64,000 bases of DNA, taken from assembly GCA_008704415.1 (NCBI GenBank), contig VXIS01000233.1:1-64000 (forward strand), in the 5' to 3' direction. The DNA is from Sphaerosporella brunnea (lineage: Eukaryota > Ascomycota > Pezizomycetes > Pezizales > Pyronemataceae). The notes under the pieces are model-generated. The model was given only the letters and a program-made list of their open reading frames with translations, ran no database searches and had not been told where the DNA came from. How positions within the stretch are numbered: position 1 is the first letter of the stretch; each line of letters begins with the position of its first letter. Both the position numbers and the translations under genes were made by a program. Positions 22,208-33,900 of this stretch are shown piece after piece.

Positions 22208-22980
22208 CTAGACCGGAGCAGCGGCCCGCGTAGCTTGAGCAATACTGCTTTGTAGCCTGCGTGACATACCCAGCAGCTGCTCAGGATGGACCTCAATATA
22301 TCGCCTATAGGCATCCGACCGCCAGCCCCCCCGCAGTTGTATGTCATGGTCGGTAAGCCCAGCGATGCGTGCACCAGTGGGTGCGCCTCGTCTAAAGGAG
22401 TGTCCAGAGTAGGGCCAGTGACCCCGCGATAAGTGAAGCATAGGCGCAGGGAACGTACCACATAGTACCGGGAAAAGGGCTGGTTGTGAAGACCGGCTGG
22501 AGAGAGTCAAACCAATTGGGATGCCAACCCTCCATGGTCAAGGCAGAGAGGTTTAGAATGGCGGCAAGCGGGCATGCCAGATCGGAGGCGGGAAAGATGG
22601 TCAGTGTTACTCCATGATCGAAAGGGTCTGTTTCAGAGCTGGGTAGGGTCAGAAGGAAGCGGTGAGCTTGAATGTTGACTGAGCGCCAGGTGAGGTGCCA
22701 GCGGGCAAATTCCAGTCCATCGTTGAGGGTGTATTCCGCCTAGGTAAACTCGCTAACTCGGAGGAACCCTGCAAATTCGAGGCAGAAGGCAGAATAAAGA
22801 GTGGCCTGCAGAAGGTCTCCACGCCAGCGGGGCGAGCACTGCAGAATCTTCAGAACAACGTTGCGAGTAATTGGGAGATGCTCCTGAGTGTCTGCTTCTC
22901 TATGACAACGCCGAGCACGATTGATAATCCGCTAAATGCGAGGGTGATCGAAGATGCTATCTGTAGGTAAACCCATATCA
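22208..22980 (-). pseudogene. Tyrosine recombinase pseudogene (Crypton- or DIRS-type)
   Basis: On the minus strand, frame pieces run in order. First comes HLPITRNVVLKILQCSPRWR, then FCLEFAGFLRVSEFT with the first catalytic Arg, then an in-frame TAG. Next is LEFARWHLTWRSVNIQ, then FLLTLPSSETDPFDHGVTLT, and CPLAAILNL. After a frame change comes WPYSGHSFRRGAPTGARIAG, then DIQLRGGWRSDAYRRYIEVH. The H-x2-R in GHSFRRG and Tyr in SDAYRRYI fit the H-R...Y box of tyrosine recombinases as found in fungal Cryptons and DIRS-like elements. At least one stop and one frameshift make it inactive. I saw no terminal repeats or reverse transcriptase nearby, which leans towards a Crypton-like source, but that is not settled. 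Confidence 0.75.
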
Positions 22981-23676
22981 ACGTCGAAACTGCGGAGCAA
23001 AGTGACATAGCTTTTCATAGTTGCTGGCTTTACTCCAACACCAATGGAAGCTATCCAGCACCTACAAGCTGACGCTTCAGTTCGGAAACATTGGTGAGGT
23101 CTGGATCGACGCCCTAGTCCACCTCTCCTTCGTCACGGATGAAGGCCGTGGTTTGGTAGGCGGGGGTTGCGCGAGCGCGAGCCATGTGTAATGGTTGGTT
23201 GTCGACCGGTTGACAGAGAAGAAGAGTGGATAAAAGAACAGAAGAGCGAGGATGCGAAGACGAGGTGCAGTGCTGGCGATCGGGAGGACCCTCGAGGGGT
23301 TGACCAGGCGGTGCCCTTTCATAGGGGCTGGCCAAGAGTCTTAGGTTTTTCGTGGACTCGGCCTCCGAGCTGCCAGCACTATCCCCGCCCATCACTTGCG
23401 CCTTGGTGCTGCTCCGTCCTACTAGCTCCCAGTCTAACTGCCGATATAGTTAGTGTATGCCATGACACCGTGACTCAACTCACAAGTTGCAGGGAGCATT
23501 TTTTTCCATAAATTGCAAACAGTTGCGGAAAACCTTTGTAGACCTCTTGTATAAAACACAATATGATCACGAGTGGTGGAGGTCTCTGCCATGGAATACT
23601 TGCGATGCCTTTTTGTAGTTATGTTATGAGTCAAGTCTCGTTCTGTCATTTCGTAGGAGTGTTTTTGTGTACGTGA
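22981..23676. other. Stretch without a recognised gene
   Basis: Minus-strand frames at 23077-23395 overlap a plus-strand frame at 23167-23511; none is convincing. An upstream part of the recombinase pseudogene could lie at the left edge. Confidence 0.35.
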
Positions 23677-24095
23677 CATGGAATTGATATGTCTAACACC
23701 TTTCCTGTACAATTAACAAGCTTACCTTTATGCGCGCCAACCTGATACGTCAAAAAGATACGTTTTGTACACTGTTTAGTCACAGCTTATTGACTGGACC
23801 CCCAGTGCTCGTTTGAAAACCACAAACCCATTTTAGGCATGGAGTTGATCCGTCTGACATCTTTCATGACCGATTAGGACGATTAGCTGTATGCGTATCA
23901 ACTTGACACGTCCATAAACAATCGTTTTGCACACTTGCTCGACATAGCTTATTGACTAGATCCCCAGTGCTTGTTTGAAGACGACTAAATGATTCTAAGC
24001 GTGCAGTTGATGTGTTTGACACAGAAGATACGTCTTCAACACTTCCTAGTCATAGCTTATTGACTAGACCGCCAGTGCTTGTGTGACCCAGAATA
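23677..24095 (+). repeat. Three tandem units of about 160 bp (third deleted inside)
   Basis: Units begin near 23677, 23837 and 23999, each with a gcatggagttgat-type start. Each ends with cacagcttattgactagacc then ccagtgcttgtttga. The third lacks about 70 bp of the middle. Noncoding; ends just before an A13 run at 24129. Confidence 0.75.
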
Positions 24096-24155
24096 GTTTT
24101 TGTAATCTCGATGTGGCACCACAATTCAAAAAAAAAAAAACACTCTACGCTGGTA

Positions 24156-25712
24156 TCAGGCTCGTTTCATTGTTTTCCTGGCGCAGAGCAATGGGGGCAT
24201 GATGGCAGTCAATGTCAACAACTGGTATCCAGATGCATAAGCCTCGACCCCCTCAGTAGCGTCGGCAATTACAACTTCTGTTTCCTCTTGCGCCGCCTTA
24301 AATCCTAGATCTAGCGCGCGGATAAGGGAAGCATATACTGCACAGCGCACCACATCAGCTTGCACCTGCGTTCGAGCACAGTCCTGTCTTCCCGGCCACA
24401 TCACATCCCCCAATTTTGCGGCTGTAACAGGCTGTAGTCCGCCCCAGGTGGCAAACACTTTGCAGCGCCGCTTCTGCTGGTGGCAGAGACGTACAAGAAG
24501 GACTGCAGGACGTCCATGTACGTATGGGACGAAGCCATGCCGATGATCAGGAATTCGTAGGTGCCGGTACGCTTCGGTGGAGTAGTGCTGGTTGCGAGAT
24601 TTGGAAGCCCCGCTATGCGGGTGCGTGGGCAGAAGGAAGTTCTTGGTGTCGATATCGCGGTGCAGGAGTTGTGCCTTTTCGTATAGTGAGCGGTGGCTGC
24701 GTACACGCAGGCGATCAGGATCGTTGTTGATGTGAAGGTGATTTCGCGCAAGGCACATCACGGTCCGGTTGTAGATACGGTTTGGAATCAACTTTACCTC
24801 CGACCCTCCATCAACGGTATCGTGCTCCCAGCACTGCGATTGTGCCATTGGAGTGTCGAGCGCTGAATTCAAGTCCGACTCTCGTTCTTCAAATGCAGTG
24901 AGCGAAAACTGATCAGAGACGATGCCGGCGGCACGTGTAAATGTCCAGCAGCGCATCTTGTCATCGATAACGGAGGATCACAACCTTCTCGCGCAGATCG
25001 CCGAGTCTCTTCTCGGCTTTGAGCTCACCGATCACCAGCACTTTAGACCAGTCTGCAGGCTCGTGAGCGTCCGGCGTGCGATTGCGCTCAGCAGCAACCT
25101 CAGCCGCCAGTGCGGTTTCTCCAACGATAGCCAAACCAGCGGTTCAGTCCTCCGCTCGATATCCCTCGGCCTCGTCGGCTGATCGTGCATCGCCGGGAGG
25201 GACCCGGGGCGTCTCGGAAGGCTTTGGGTACATTAAGAGCTCTACCTTCCGCTCCGCGTCCTCACGTAGCAGCGACGTATCACCAGAGGCGCGCCACAGC
25301 AATGCGCTGTCGTGATTTTGACAAACGTTGTCGCAATATTGTTGGAACCACGTAACTACGGCTGCGTCGTGTGGGATAGCAGGGAAGGGCGGTACGTAAA
25401 TTGATTTGACGACCACCTGGTTGAATATGTGGAGGGACGAGCATCGAAGGAATCGTCCGCAACAGGCGGGAAAAATTGGTCCAAGAACCCAGCAAAGCAC
25501 ATCCACAGATGGTGTTCCATCTCCATTTTCAGGCATGGGTCCACGTGCTTGCGCCGCCGAACGACCTGTTTCTGGCTGCGGGTATTCAGATTACGCGGTG
25601 CGATCATCAGAGTCCGCAGCTTTGGATGCTTGATGGCTGATTGAGCGCGGCACGAGACAAGCGCCCACGGGAAGTTTGGCTGTACAGCAGCGGTGTCGCT
25701 GGACAAAGTCAT
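24156..25712 (-). pseudogene. FunK1 kinase pseudogene
   Basis: Minus-strand pieces follow the FunK1 order across several frames. FLDQFFPPVADDSF lies near 25480. Then come SIYVPPFPAIPHDAAVVTWF and LLREDAERKVELLMYPKPSE (25400-25220), and KVLVIGELKAEKRLGDLREK near 25000. The catalytic loop is kept as LLHRDIDTKNFLL near 24670, and RTGTYEFLIIGMASSHTYMD, then VLQSFLYV, near 24540. It ends in a helical tail to 24156. Stops and frameshifts separate the pieces, so no full kinase can be made. It is clearly diverged from the intact copy at 13.9 kb (Ile after HRD, Leu-rich tail), so it is not a recent duplicate. Confidence 0.75.
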
Positions 25713-27408
25713 GCACTATTCTGCTACGCGCGTGATCACATAGGAGTTGCAAGTATAGCGCCTATCTGCTGGGTGCAGCTTAAATTTCAGGTTATACGGT
25801 AGGCTCGTACGATGTTGCGGACCACGACAGTTGGACATAACCGAGTCGTCCAACGTGGTTGTTAAGCTGGATGCCAGCCGCAGATGCCGGTGACACCCTG
25901 TGCGATTCTTGCGTAGACGACAGCTCCCTATTGCACCGCAGTTCGGTTAATTGGACGGTGGTTGTCGTGAACCATCCTGGATGAGAAACAGAAGTAACAG
26001 ACGGTGTTGATGGGCTCGTGTTTGTTTGGGGAGATGGATACTGTCGAGCGTGGGTTCTCTCCGGCTCGTCAACCTTTCGAGCAACGGCAACGCGCTGTTG
26101 AAATTTCCTTTCAGGTTCTTCCTCCCTATTCTGAACCCCTGCCCACGTTCCATCGGCTTCAAGGGTTCATCGTGTAGCTGCTGCGAGCTCTTTGACTCAC
26201 CCCGTGGCCGCTCGATGACTTGCCTGCTGAATGTGCGAAGGGTTTTCCACTTTCTCGGCTCCAAGACGCTTCTCTTCTTCCAATAGCTCAAGCTAGTTGT
26301 GAATAGAAGGTCGCTGAGTTAGTGGGGTGAACTGGCTTGTCAAAAAGATAGCCATCTGCAGACCAAGACCGTGTTGCATTGAAGCCCCGATTAGCAGTGC
26401 TCCATACTACATATTGGGTGTCCTCCCGTCACTCTAAAGGGACCGGATAGATCAACCGCCCACCCACGGAATAACAGGAAATCCACCTTATTTGTGGCAT
26501 TCTATGACCGCCATGTATACCGCGTCAATAGGCATAGTCCACACCTGGTGTTCTATTCATTGGATATATACGGAAACCGTAAGCGGTTGTTTGTTGTATG
26601 CAACATCGATCCGTTCTGCCGCCACAGAATGACGGGAAGTCATCCTTTCGGGCCCAGACATTCCAGTCGTCGTTGTGATTGCGACTTCCATTGCATCAAT
26701 TTTCTCCACCAACACAAGCACCGCTTTTCGACGTCTGTCTCCGCATGCGTCTTGCACGATCCTTGCATTCTGCTCGCGGCGGGACGACGGTCTCACGCAG
26801 TTTGTTTGTAAAATCAGTGCTGTGTCTGCCTATCCAATATGAACCTTTTATACATCCTTATCGTTCAGAACACAGACATTTAGGGTTTTTCTGCAACGTT
26901 CATGGATGGTAATTCCCGACCCTCAACCCTCAAGCCTCAGCCCATCACCCCATCACTCGCATTGTCAGTTCGAAGGCTAGCTCAAACCTTTGCGGAACAA
27001 ACAACAAGCGCAGGCATCGTCAAATGGAAGACCAATAAGTACCTTTCGTGGCTACTTTGCGGACCAGAGGACCAGGGTCCTCCATTCACCCCGTCATCCT
27101 GTTACCCGGTGACCCCGCCATCTACCCCAACATTCACCTGGTGATTGCTGCCGTCACTTACCCGTGACCACATCACACTGTCACCGCGTCACCTGGAGAA
27201 ACCGTGATCCATCACCGTATCATTCACGCCGTCACCCCGATCATGTTTCGAGGTGTTTGCGACAGTCGCAAAGCAATACCCCCATTGACACACAACAACA
27301 ACTCCAGTGCAGCAAAGCATATCGTCTAACCATTTCCAGTTTCCATGATCTCACATGGCTTTTTGTGATTCTGTTGGAAATAGGGGTTCATTTTTCCCGC
27401 AATAGACA
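25713..27408. other. Stretch without a recognised gene; TCACC-rich zone
   Basis: 26950-27250 is rich in irregular gtcacc/ccgtcac words (for example tgtcaccgcgtcacc), a degenerate simple repeat also seen near 59640-59820. No convincing frames. Confidence 0.35.
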
Positions 27409-27920
27409 GTGGGTTTCAGGGCTGCCAATAGACGGGCCGGCCCGTGGGGCAAACGGGGCCCCACAATGTGGGTCAGGCTGGGGCGTGCACCTGGTGCTTT
27501 GGATAGGTTCCGGGCGACACTCTCCAGGTCTGGATGTCTGATAGGTGCCTCGGGGTGCCGGTTATTCGGCGAATTCCTTGGTGCCGATAATGGGGCAACC
27601 TCCGAGCGCACCAACCCCGGCATTTGAGGATGGATATCAAAGAGGTGCGTGTTGGGGAGAGCAATTGTAGATTGTGCGGGCCAATGCTGACCTCCTCTTG
27701 AGGTCCTTGTATTGGTTAAACATGGTAGATAATTCAGGTGCCTGGCGGGCCTCACGGACATCTACATGTCGCGCTCCATCCGGGGCCCGTGGGCACCTGG
27801 ATCCCGGTCCAAGATGTGTGGTCCAAACGGGCCTCGATTGGAAAAGCCCGTTTAATTGAAATGGGTTCAGACCGCGCCGAAAGCCGGACTGGCCTGACTA
27901 TTGGCATCCCTGGTGGGTTT
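27409..27920. mobile_element. B-family element B2 with 8-bp target duplication
   Basis: The element spans 27417-27912 (496 bp). It starts CAGGGCTGCCAATAGACGGG and ends with the near-inverse of this (...GACTATTGGCATCCCTG). Identical 8-bp GTGGGTTT copies flank it at 27409-27416 and 27913-27920. It keeps the subterminal parts of B1 (gggccccacaatgtgggtcagg on the left, agcccgtttaattgaaatgg on the right). It has lost the dimerisation-domain remnant, replaced by unrelated sequence around 27560-27720. It is a pure non-autonomous derivative. Confidence 0.85.
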
Positions 27921-30900
27921 TAAGGTGAATAGGCCTCGTATGCCAGCTGGTAGAGTATTAGAAGGGTCCATAAAGATGATTGCGTAGCAGGCATGTGAGT
28001 CTGAAGGCTGCTGGTTGCCTCCAGGGGTGGTTTGTGGGCACGCCGGAGTGGTTCTGCGAGATCTGGGTATTAGTCGCTCGTTTTGGGTCCTTGCAGGCTA
28101 GTTTTGACCCAGAACGACAACCGTCATCCTCCAAATCACGATGAGCAGATACGATTGTAAAAGCGATCTTGTTGCGCTGCTTGTGAAGCTACCTGTCTGC
28201 CATGTTCCGCCTGAATGGCTCACACTCCTCGCCGTTTGAACTGTCAAGAGCTGACTCACACTCGTTGTCTCTTTGAGGGTATAGAGTTAACAAGCTTGAC
28301 ATTCTATCACTCGGGGGGTGTACGCCTGGTCGTGGCCGTGGCTTTTGTTGGCGCACCTTCAGGGGCCCCGTAATCGACATCATTTGGCTTCCAACCTGGA
28401 TTTGTACGATCATGGTGATAGTCATCGACATGGGTGGCATACTACAGAGAAACCGAAACCGCAAGAGCAGTGATTGGTCAACAATTGTTCATATCAATGA
28501 ATTGAAAAGGATGTCGGTATTCATATTGCCTGGCACGAGAGTGGCAATTGACAGTGATTTTGACTGGCTGTGTTTCAATCATTCTTAGAGGATGTGATTT
28601 TGGATGGATTAAATGAGGCTGTCGATATCAGGACGAACAGCAAAGGAGGTAATTCGATCAAATGCGAGAGATGAATGCTTCCACTGGTAGGTAGTAGGAC
28701 GCGCGGGGTGTTGAAAGATGATCACAAAGCCACAATTGTATGGACTGAATTAAGCGAGTACAACCTGTGAGGCTGAGTGGCTGGAAGTAGTAGGTAATAA
28801 AAGAAGATTCATTTATGCAGGAAAGGAAATTATTAGTTTCATAGTGCGGTGGGCAAGGTATATTTTATTCCGTTTACGGCACCTGTTACCGAGTGGCTCT
28901 TTGCATTGCGTTCCACTACCTCCTCACATTGCCGCAGCGGATACAGTGGAGCTGAGATGAAGGCCTACACTGTCCGCAGGGAATATCAGTTGGGAATCTA
29001 CTTACCAGCTCTAAACAGGTTACGGAAAGGGTCCACAAACGCCCTTGTATGGGATTCGATCTTCAAGCCCATGAAACTGTTGTGTGGGATGATGTACAGT
29101 GTGTGATGGGATTACCGTTATGTGGTGAATGATACTACTGTGGCCCCGCAGGTACCTGTCAATTCTCTTGCGCTGTTGCCATCTTACTGCTTGATAGCAA
29201 TGCCGACGTTTGACGGTACACGCCACTTTGGACTAGAGTCGCACCATCAAGCGGCACCGGTTTCACGTACGCCTCCGCCACTCGAGGGCCTCTGCCCTGA
29301 ACTTGTACCTAGGGTTTTGCCAGGTTGCCTGTGTGCTGCCATTTCGCCGTTGTCGGATTTGCACTATCAATCTGTTGCAATGATGCTCGGTCAACATACG
29401 CCGTAACCGAACTTCCACCAACTGAACAGTCCGCGCTGTTCAGCCTTTTCTGCGCTTCGCGACCAGATCCGCGTTTTCAATTGCACCGGTAGCTGCATGA
29501 CTATAACTGAACCACTGCTGCCATTGTGTGCAGCACACAGGTTCACCGCCCCTTCACCTAAACTGAGATCAGCATTGCCGCCAGGAAGAGTCTGCAACCA
29601 AACAATCTACTATTGTCTATGGCGGTGTTAAAATATATATGAATTTGTGCAATCTGGATGCTATGGGAATCTTTGATGGTTCAGAATTTTTAACCTGCCT
29701 CACCTGTTGCGAGTTGCAATCTGCTGCATCGCCTGGACTGTAAGGGTTGGGTCCAGCTTAATGGCCAAAGGAGGCTGTCGACCAACCATCCAACTACCGC
29801 CCACCAAACACTCTACTCTACTCTCGATGCATACCTCTGAAGCACCTACTCACATCACTGCTGTGGTGGCGACGATTTAAGTCGGTGTGTGAGTGGACAT
29901 TGAGTTTGTAGCGGAAGTGGGCATTGCATAGGCACTCAATAGAACAGGATGATTTTGTCCGCCACCGAAACTCTTCTACGATGGAGATTTGAATGAACAC
30001 ATAATTTCTAACTTCGGAGCCGCCTTGCACCTATTACAATGTTATTTGCATCTTGTGGAAGATGTTCTTTGAACTAACGGATCAGAATGCTGTCTCCCCT
30101 GTTGAAAGAATACGAGTGTTTTGTGCGATGGTGGTGCGGGGAGCAGGGAAGTGTTTGACGTTGAGGTTTTCCATCGCGCAATACACCGAGCGTACTGATA
30201 TGCGGATTTAGTATTTGCGCAAGGAGACCAAGATGCCAGCAGTGTGCACGGAAGCCACTCCACTGTTGCCGATGCATACCAGCAAAGTCTAACAGCACAC
30301 GTTGCATCATAAATGACTCCGCACGGTCTGGAAGGTTTGGGAGGGTGATTTGGTATAGAGGGTAACAATGTGAAAAGACTGGCATAATTGAATATGTCAG
30401 AGATTCCAAGATTGAAAACACCGCATTGCCCTCGGCACGGGACTGGCAACTACTTGGTCAAGGTGCCTGATTTGTTTTCTTGCCTGGGTTTGAGTGTGAC
30501 CGGCTGTTTCTCCGTTGTAGTTAGGAAGCAGGTTCAACAGCGGTTTTATCAGCACCCGGTGAGCTTTGAATTGTCGATAATATACATTAGCGTTTTGATT
30601 CACCGTGCAAAACTTTATTGGTGTGGTTATTGATTCATTTTTATTTCTTTTGGCATGCAGCCTTTCGGTTATGGCTATATAAACGTGAAAGAAGAAGCAG
30701 TACGAAAACAACAATCATTTGGAATAGTAAACATAGGGAACACCGAAATTGATACATAATCAACACAGGGCATTATATATTCATCTAGTCATTGATATAT
30801 GGCGTCAACGTCTTAGCCTTCCATAGGGTGATTAGTAAGCAGTGTAGTTCCCAGCACACGCGCCGTTCCTCAGTTGAGGATACCTTTTTCTCCGCCCTTC

Positions 30901-33900
30901 CCAACTATTCATTTCCCGCAGTATACTCCTCCTCCTCCCCATTCTGCTGCCCACTGTTATTTTCCTTGCCCCCCCAACGCCTCTTCCCTTATCCCCTCGT
31001 CCTCTGAGTCATCGGAATCTGGAAACCGCATGAAATACCTGGTTGGAAATGAGCGCTCTGAGGGCACTGAACTGGAGAGTGTGTGGAATATGCGAGGGGC
31101 AACTTGTGCCAGCTCCGTCGAAAAGCGCCCCATTTCCTCCCAAAGCTGCACCGCATCCTCCACGCGACGCCAGACGGAGTTCAGTTGGGTGAACATGTTC
31201 TGCCAAGCCGTCAATTGGACGTATTTTCTCACAGCCATTGCCGCCCGGACCAGTGCGCCCATCGACCGCAAAGAAGCTGTTATACACGCCTAGATCGCGG
31301 TATTTTTGGGCGAAACCTTAGAAATATTTCAGTCTCGAACGTATAAGCTACGCAGGCGAGGCGAAAGGTTCGATCCCTAGACCAGATGAGTCAAGTCCTA
31401 TCCAAGAGCGCCTTGCACAGTTGACTGTTGCAAAATATTTATGAAGCAGCACAGGACAGGTACTGTGCCATTTGATGCTGCTTCTTTGATGGCTGCGGCC
31501 TTAAAAATATTGTTCCCAAGCCGACTAGGCCTCACTGAGGGAATTCCATAGATATTGCCGGCTGTTCTCGGAGCAATCGTCGCCGGAGATCTGTACAAGC
31601 CGACCAGCTATTCGACCGTTGCTGAGACGAAGTTCTCCGATTACCCTGGGATCAAATGCAGACCAAAATGGGCACGTACTTACAATTTGCATGTTTGAAG
31701 ACATTCACTGCCAGAGGAGCCGGTGCTTCACCACACCTGTGCAATGATTGACCGGCACACTCGGTTCGAGGAAGATGCGAGAGGCCATGTCAGCCGGCAA
31801 TGGACATCGATGTCGGAGTAAAAGGCTTAGCAGTAGGCACCAGGAACACCACCGCGGTAAAATGCGACCCGAACAGGCCGCTGGTGTGGATATTCCACAG
31901 TTGATGCATTGCTTCGGGGTGAATGCAGCTATTGAGTGTGAGGCAACCCCGATATGGCACTTGGATAGCGATGGGAGATCCATCCTGGAGAAAGACGGCG
32001 ATTTTGGGTGATTGATAGACCTGCACAACCCGGACTGTACACCTCCAACGTCAGGGCCTACCCACAACCGCATGACTCCACGTAGGACAGGATGCCCAAG
32101 GACTCCAGAACTTCACATATGGCTTTTAGACAACCAGCAGTTTCTCAATGATGATCGTTAAGTATTCGTTTTCAGGTGACCCTTTTCACCGAAAACACGG
32201 GGTATTGCACTGCGTTCTGCCGGGGAATGAGGTAACGGTCAATCCGGAAAAGAGCCACGTAATAGAAAATGACTTGTGGTTGTTAGATACTTATATTTCA
32301 TGCCCTCCCTTTTATACTCCAGGAGGGTAAAACAGCGGAACCCACAGTTCGTCCGCTCCTGGCTCCATAAAATCATTTGCTCGGAGCGTGATTTTAGTTG
32401 CCGATATTGTTTTGTGAGAGGCGCAGTCACATTCCGTCGCAGCAGCAGAATTTTGCCTCCCCTGTGAAAGTGCCTCCGCATAGGCATTCAAATTCCAACA
32501 GGCACGCAGAGCAGAGGCCCCAGGTAACTATGGCGATCGCCGGAGTTTGGAATCTTTCAGCCGAAGACCCCTACCCTCCTTCCTGCGCACCCACCAGCAG
32601 ACTAATGAGAGGCTCCTCCCACCCGCCGAACAATCTTGCATGGCGCGCTGTCAGATTGAATTTTCTCGCCGGACCCAGCATTGCTGCTTTTGCTGAGACG
32701 TTCAAGCGCAGCTGCCCCTTCATCAAGGCATCTACCAGCATATTTGCTTGCGGGAACCACGCGCATTGAAATTCTCACGCAACTGGTCGTCTACTGTGGT
32801 GAGTCCGAGGAAGCTGATGCAGGGAATGAGGCACAAGCAACAAAAATATCGATATTCATTCGAACAATCATAGCGACAAAGAAGCATCACATTTTGGCAT
32901 GCCTGCGGTCAGAGCGCCTCGATAGCAACACTCTCCGCCAACCCTAGCTGTCACCGTAACCACCGTTGGCCGGTTCGCAGTGACGGAAGGTACGGTGTGC
33001 GTGTGTAATGACGTTCGTTGTCCGCAGCAACAATTACAGATCATGGCAGACCCTCCACTCATCCCCAGCCAAATTCTGGCCGCCCCTTTGTTGATGCTAT
33101 CTCACGGGTCAACTGCGGCCACCCGCTTTCCCGGCCCTCTGCCTGGAGTCAAAAACGAAAAACCAAAAGCAACAAAAACGAGTGTAATGAACCCCCTGTT
33201 CACCCTTCCGCACTAGAACTAGAAGCCTGCTGCATTTACTTCTCTTTCTCCGTCTTCTCCGAGAGTCTCAGGCTGCGTGCCGTACTCGGCTTGGTGAAGG
33301 CGGCTTCTGCGCCGGCCCACTGTTCCTACCACAGCAACCAACATTCGGCATCGGCTGTGGGTGGTGCAGACTGTGGCTCACTACGGACGTTCGCCGGAGC
33401 CTGGGGACTAATGGACAAACATTACAAACAACTGCTATGAGCGACCAGTGTGATTCAATGGCAACATGTTCATCGCTGTAGTTTTTTTTGCCATTCTGGA
33501 TAGGGAATTGTGAGGTTTGGATCTATTATAACTTTCCCTTGCGACGGATAGTCCAGCAGCTTGGCAACACGACGTGCAGATGTGCACCAGCACGTTGGCG
33601 TCGTAGGAATGTATACGTATATTGCGGGAATGGACCGCCCGTCAATGGATATCTCCACTTCCACGGTGGGAACCTATGGTTCCAGACCCCGCCCGATTGC
33701 ATTTCTGACCCCCAGGGATTCCTCACAACTCCCAGCCAACGCAGACCTCACTGTACTCCGCGTCGATCCCCTCCAACAATCTCAACCTCATCAGCTCTCT
33801 CCGCATTGGCGGCTATATGCCGCCTGCGCTCCTTCATCGCAGCCAGAGCTTCGCCGGCTTGCTGGGTGGGCAGCTGCACGCTGCTGACCGCGCGCTCGCT

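Noticed and set aside
31330..31400. tRNA-like B box (ggttcgatccctaga)
   Set aside because: No A box at the right distance and no T-stem or acceptor stem pairing could be built.
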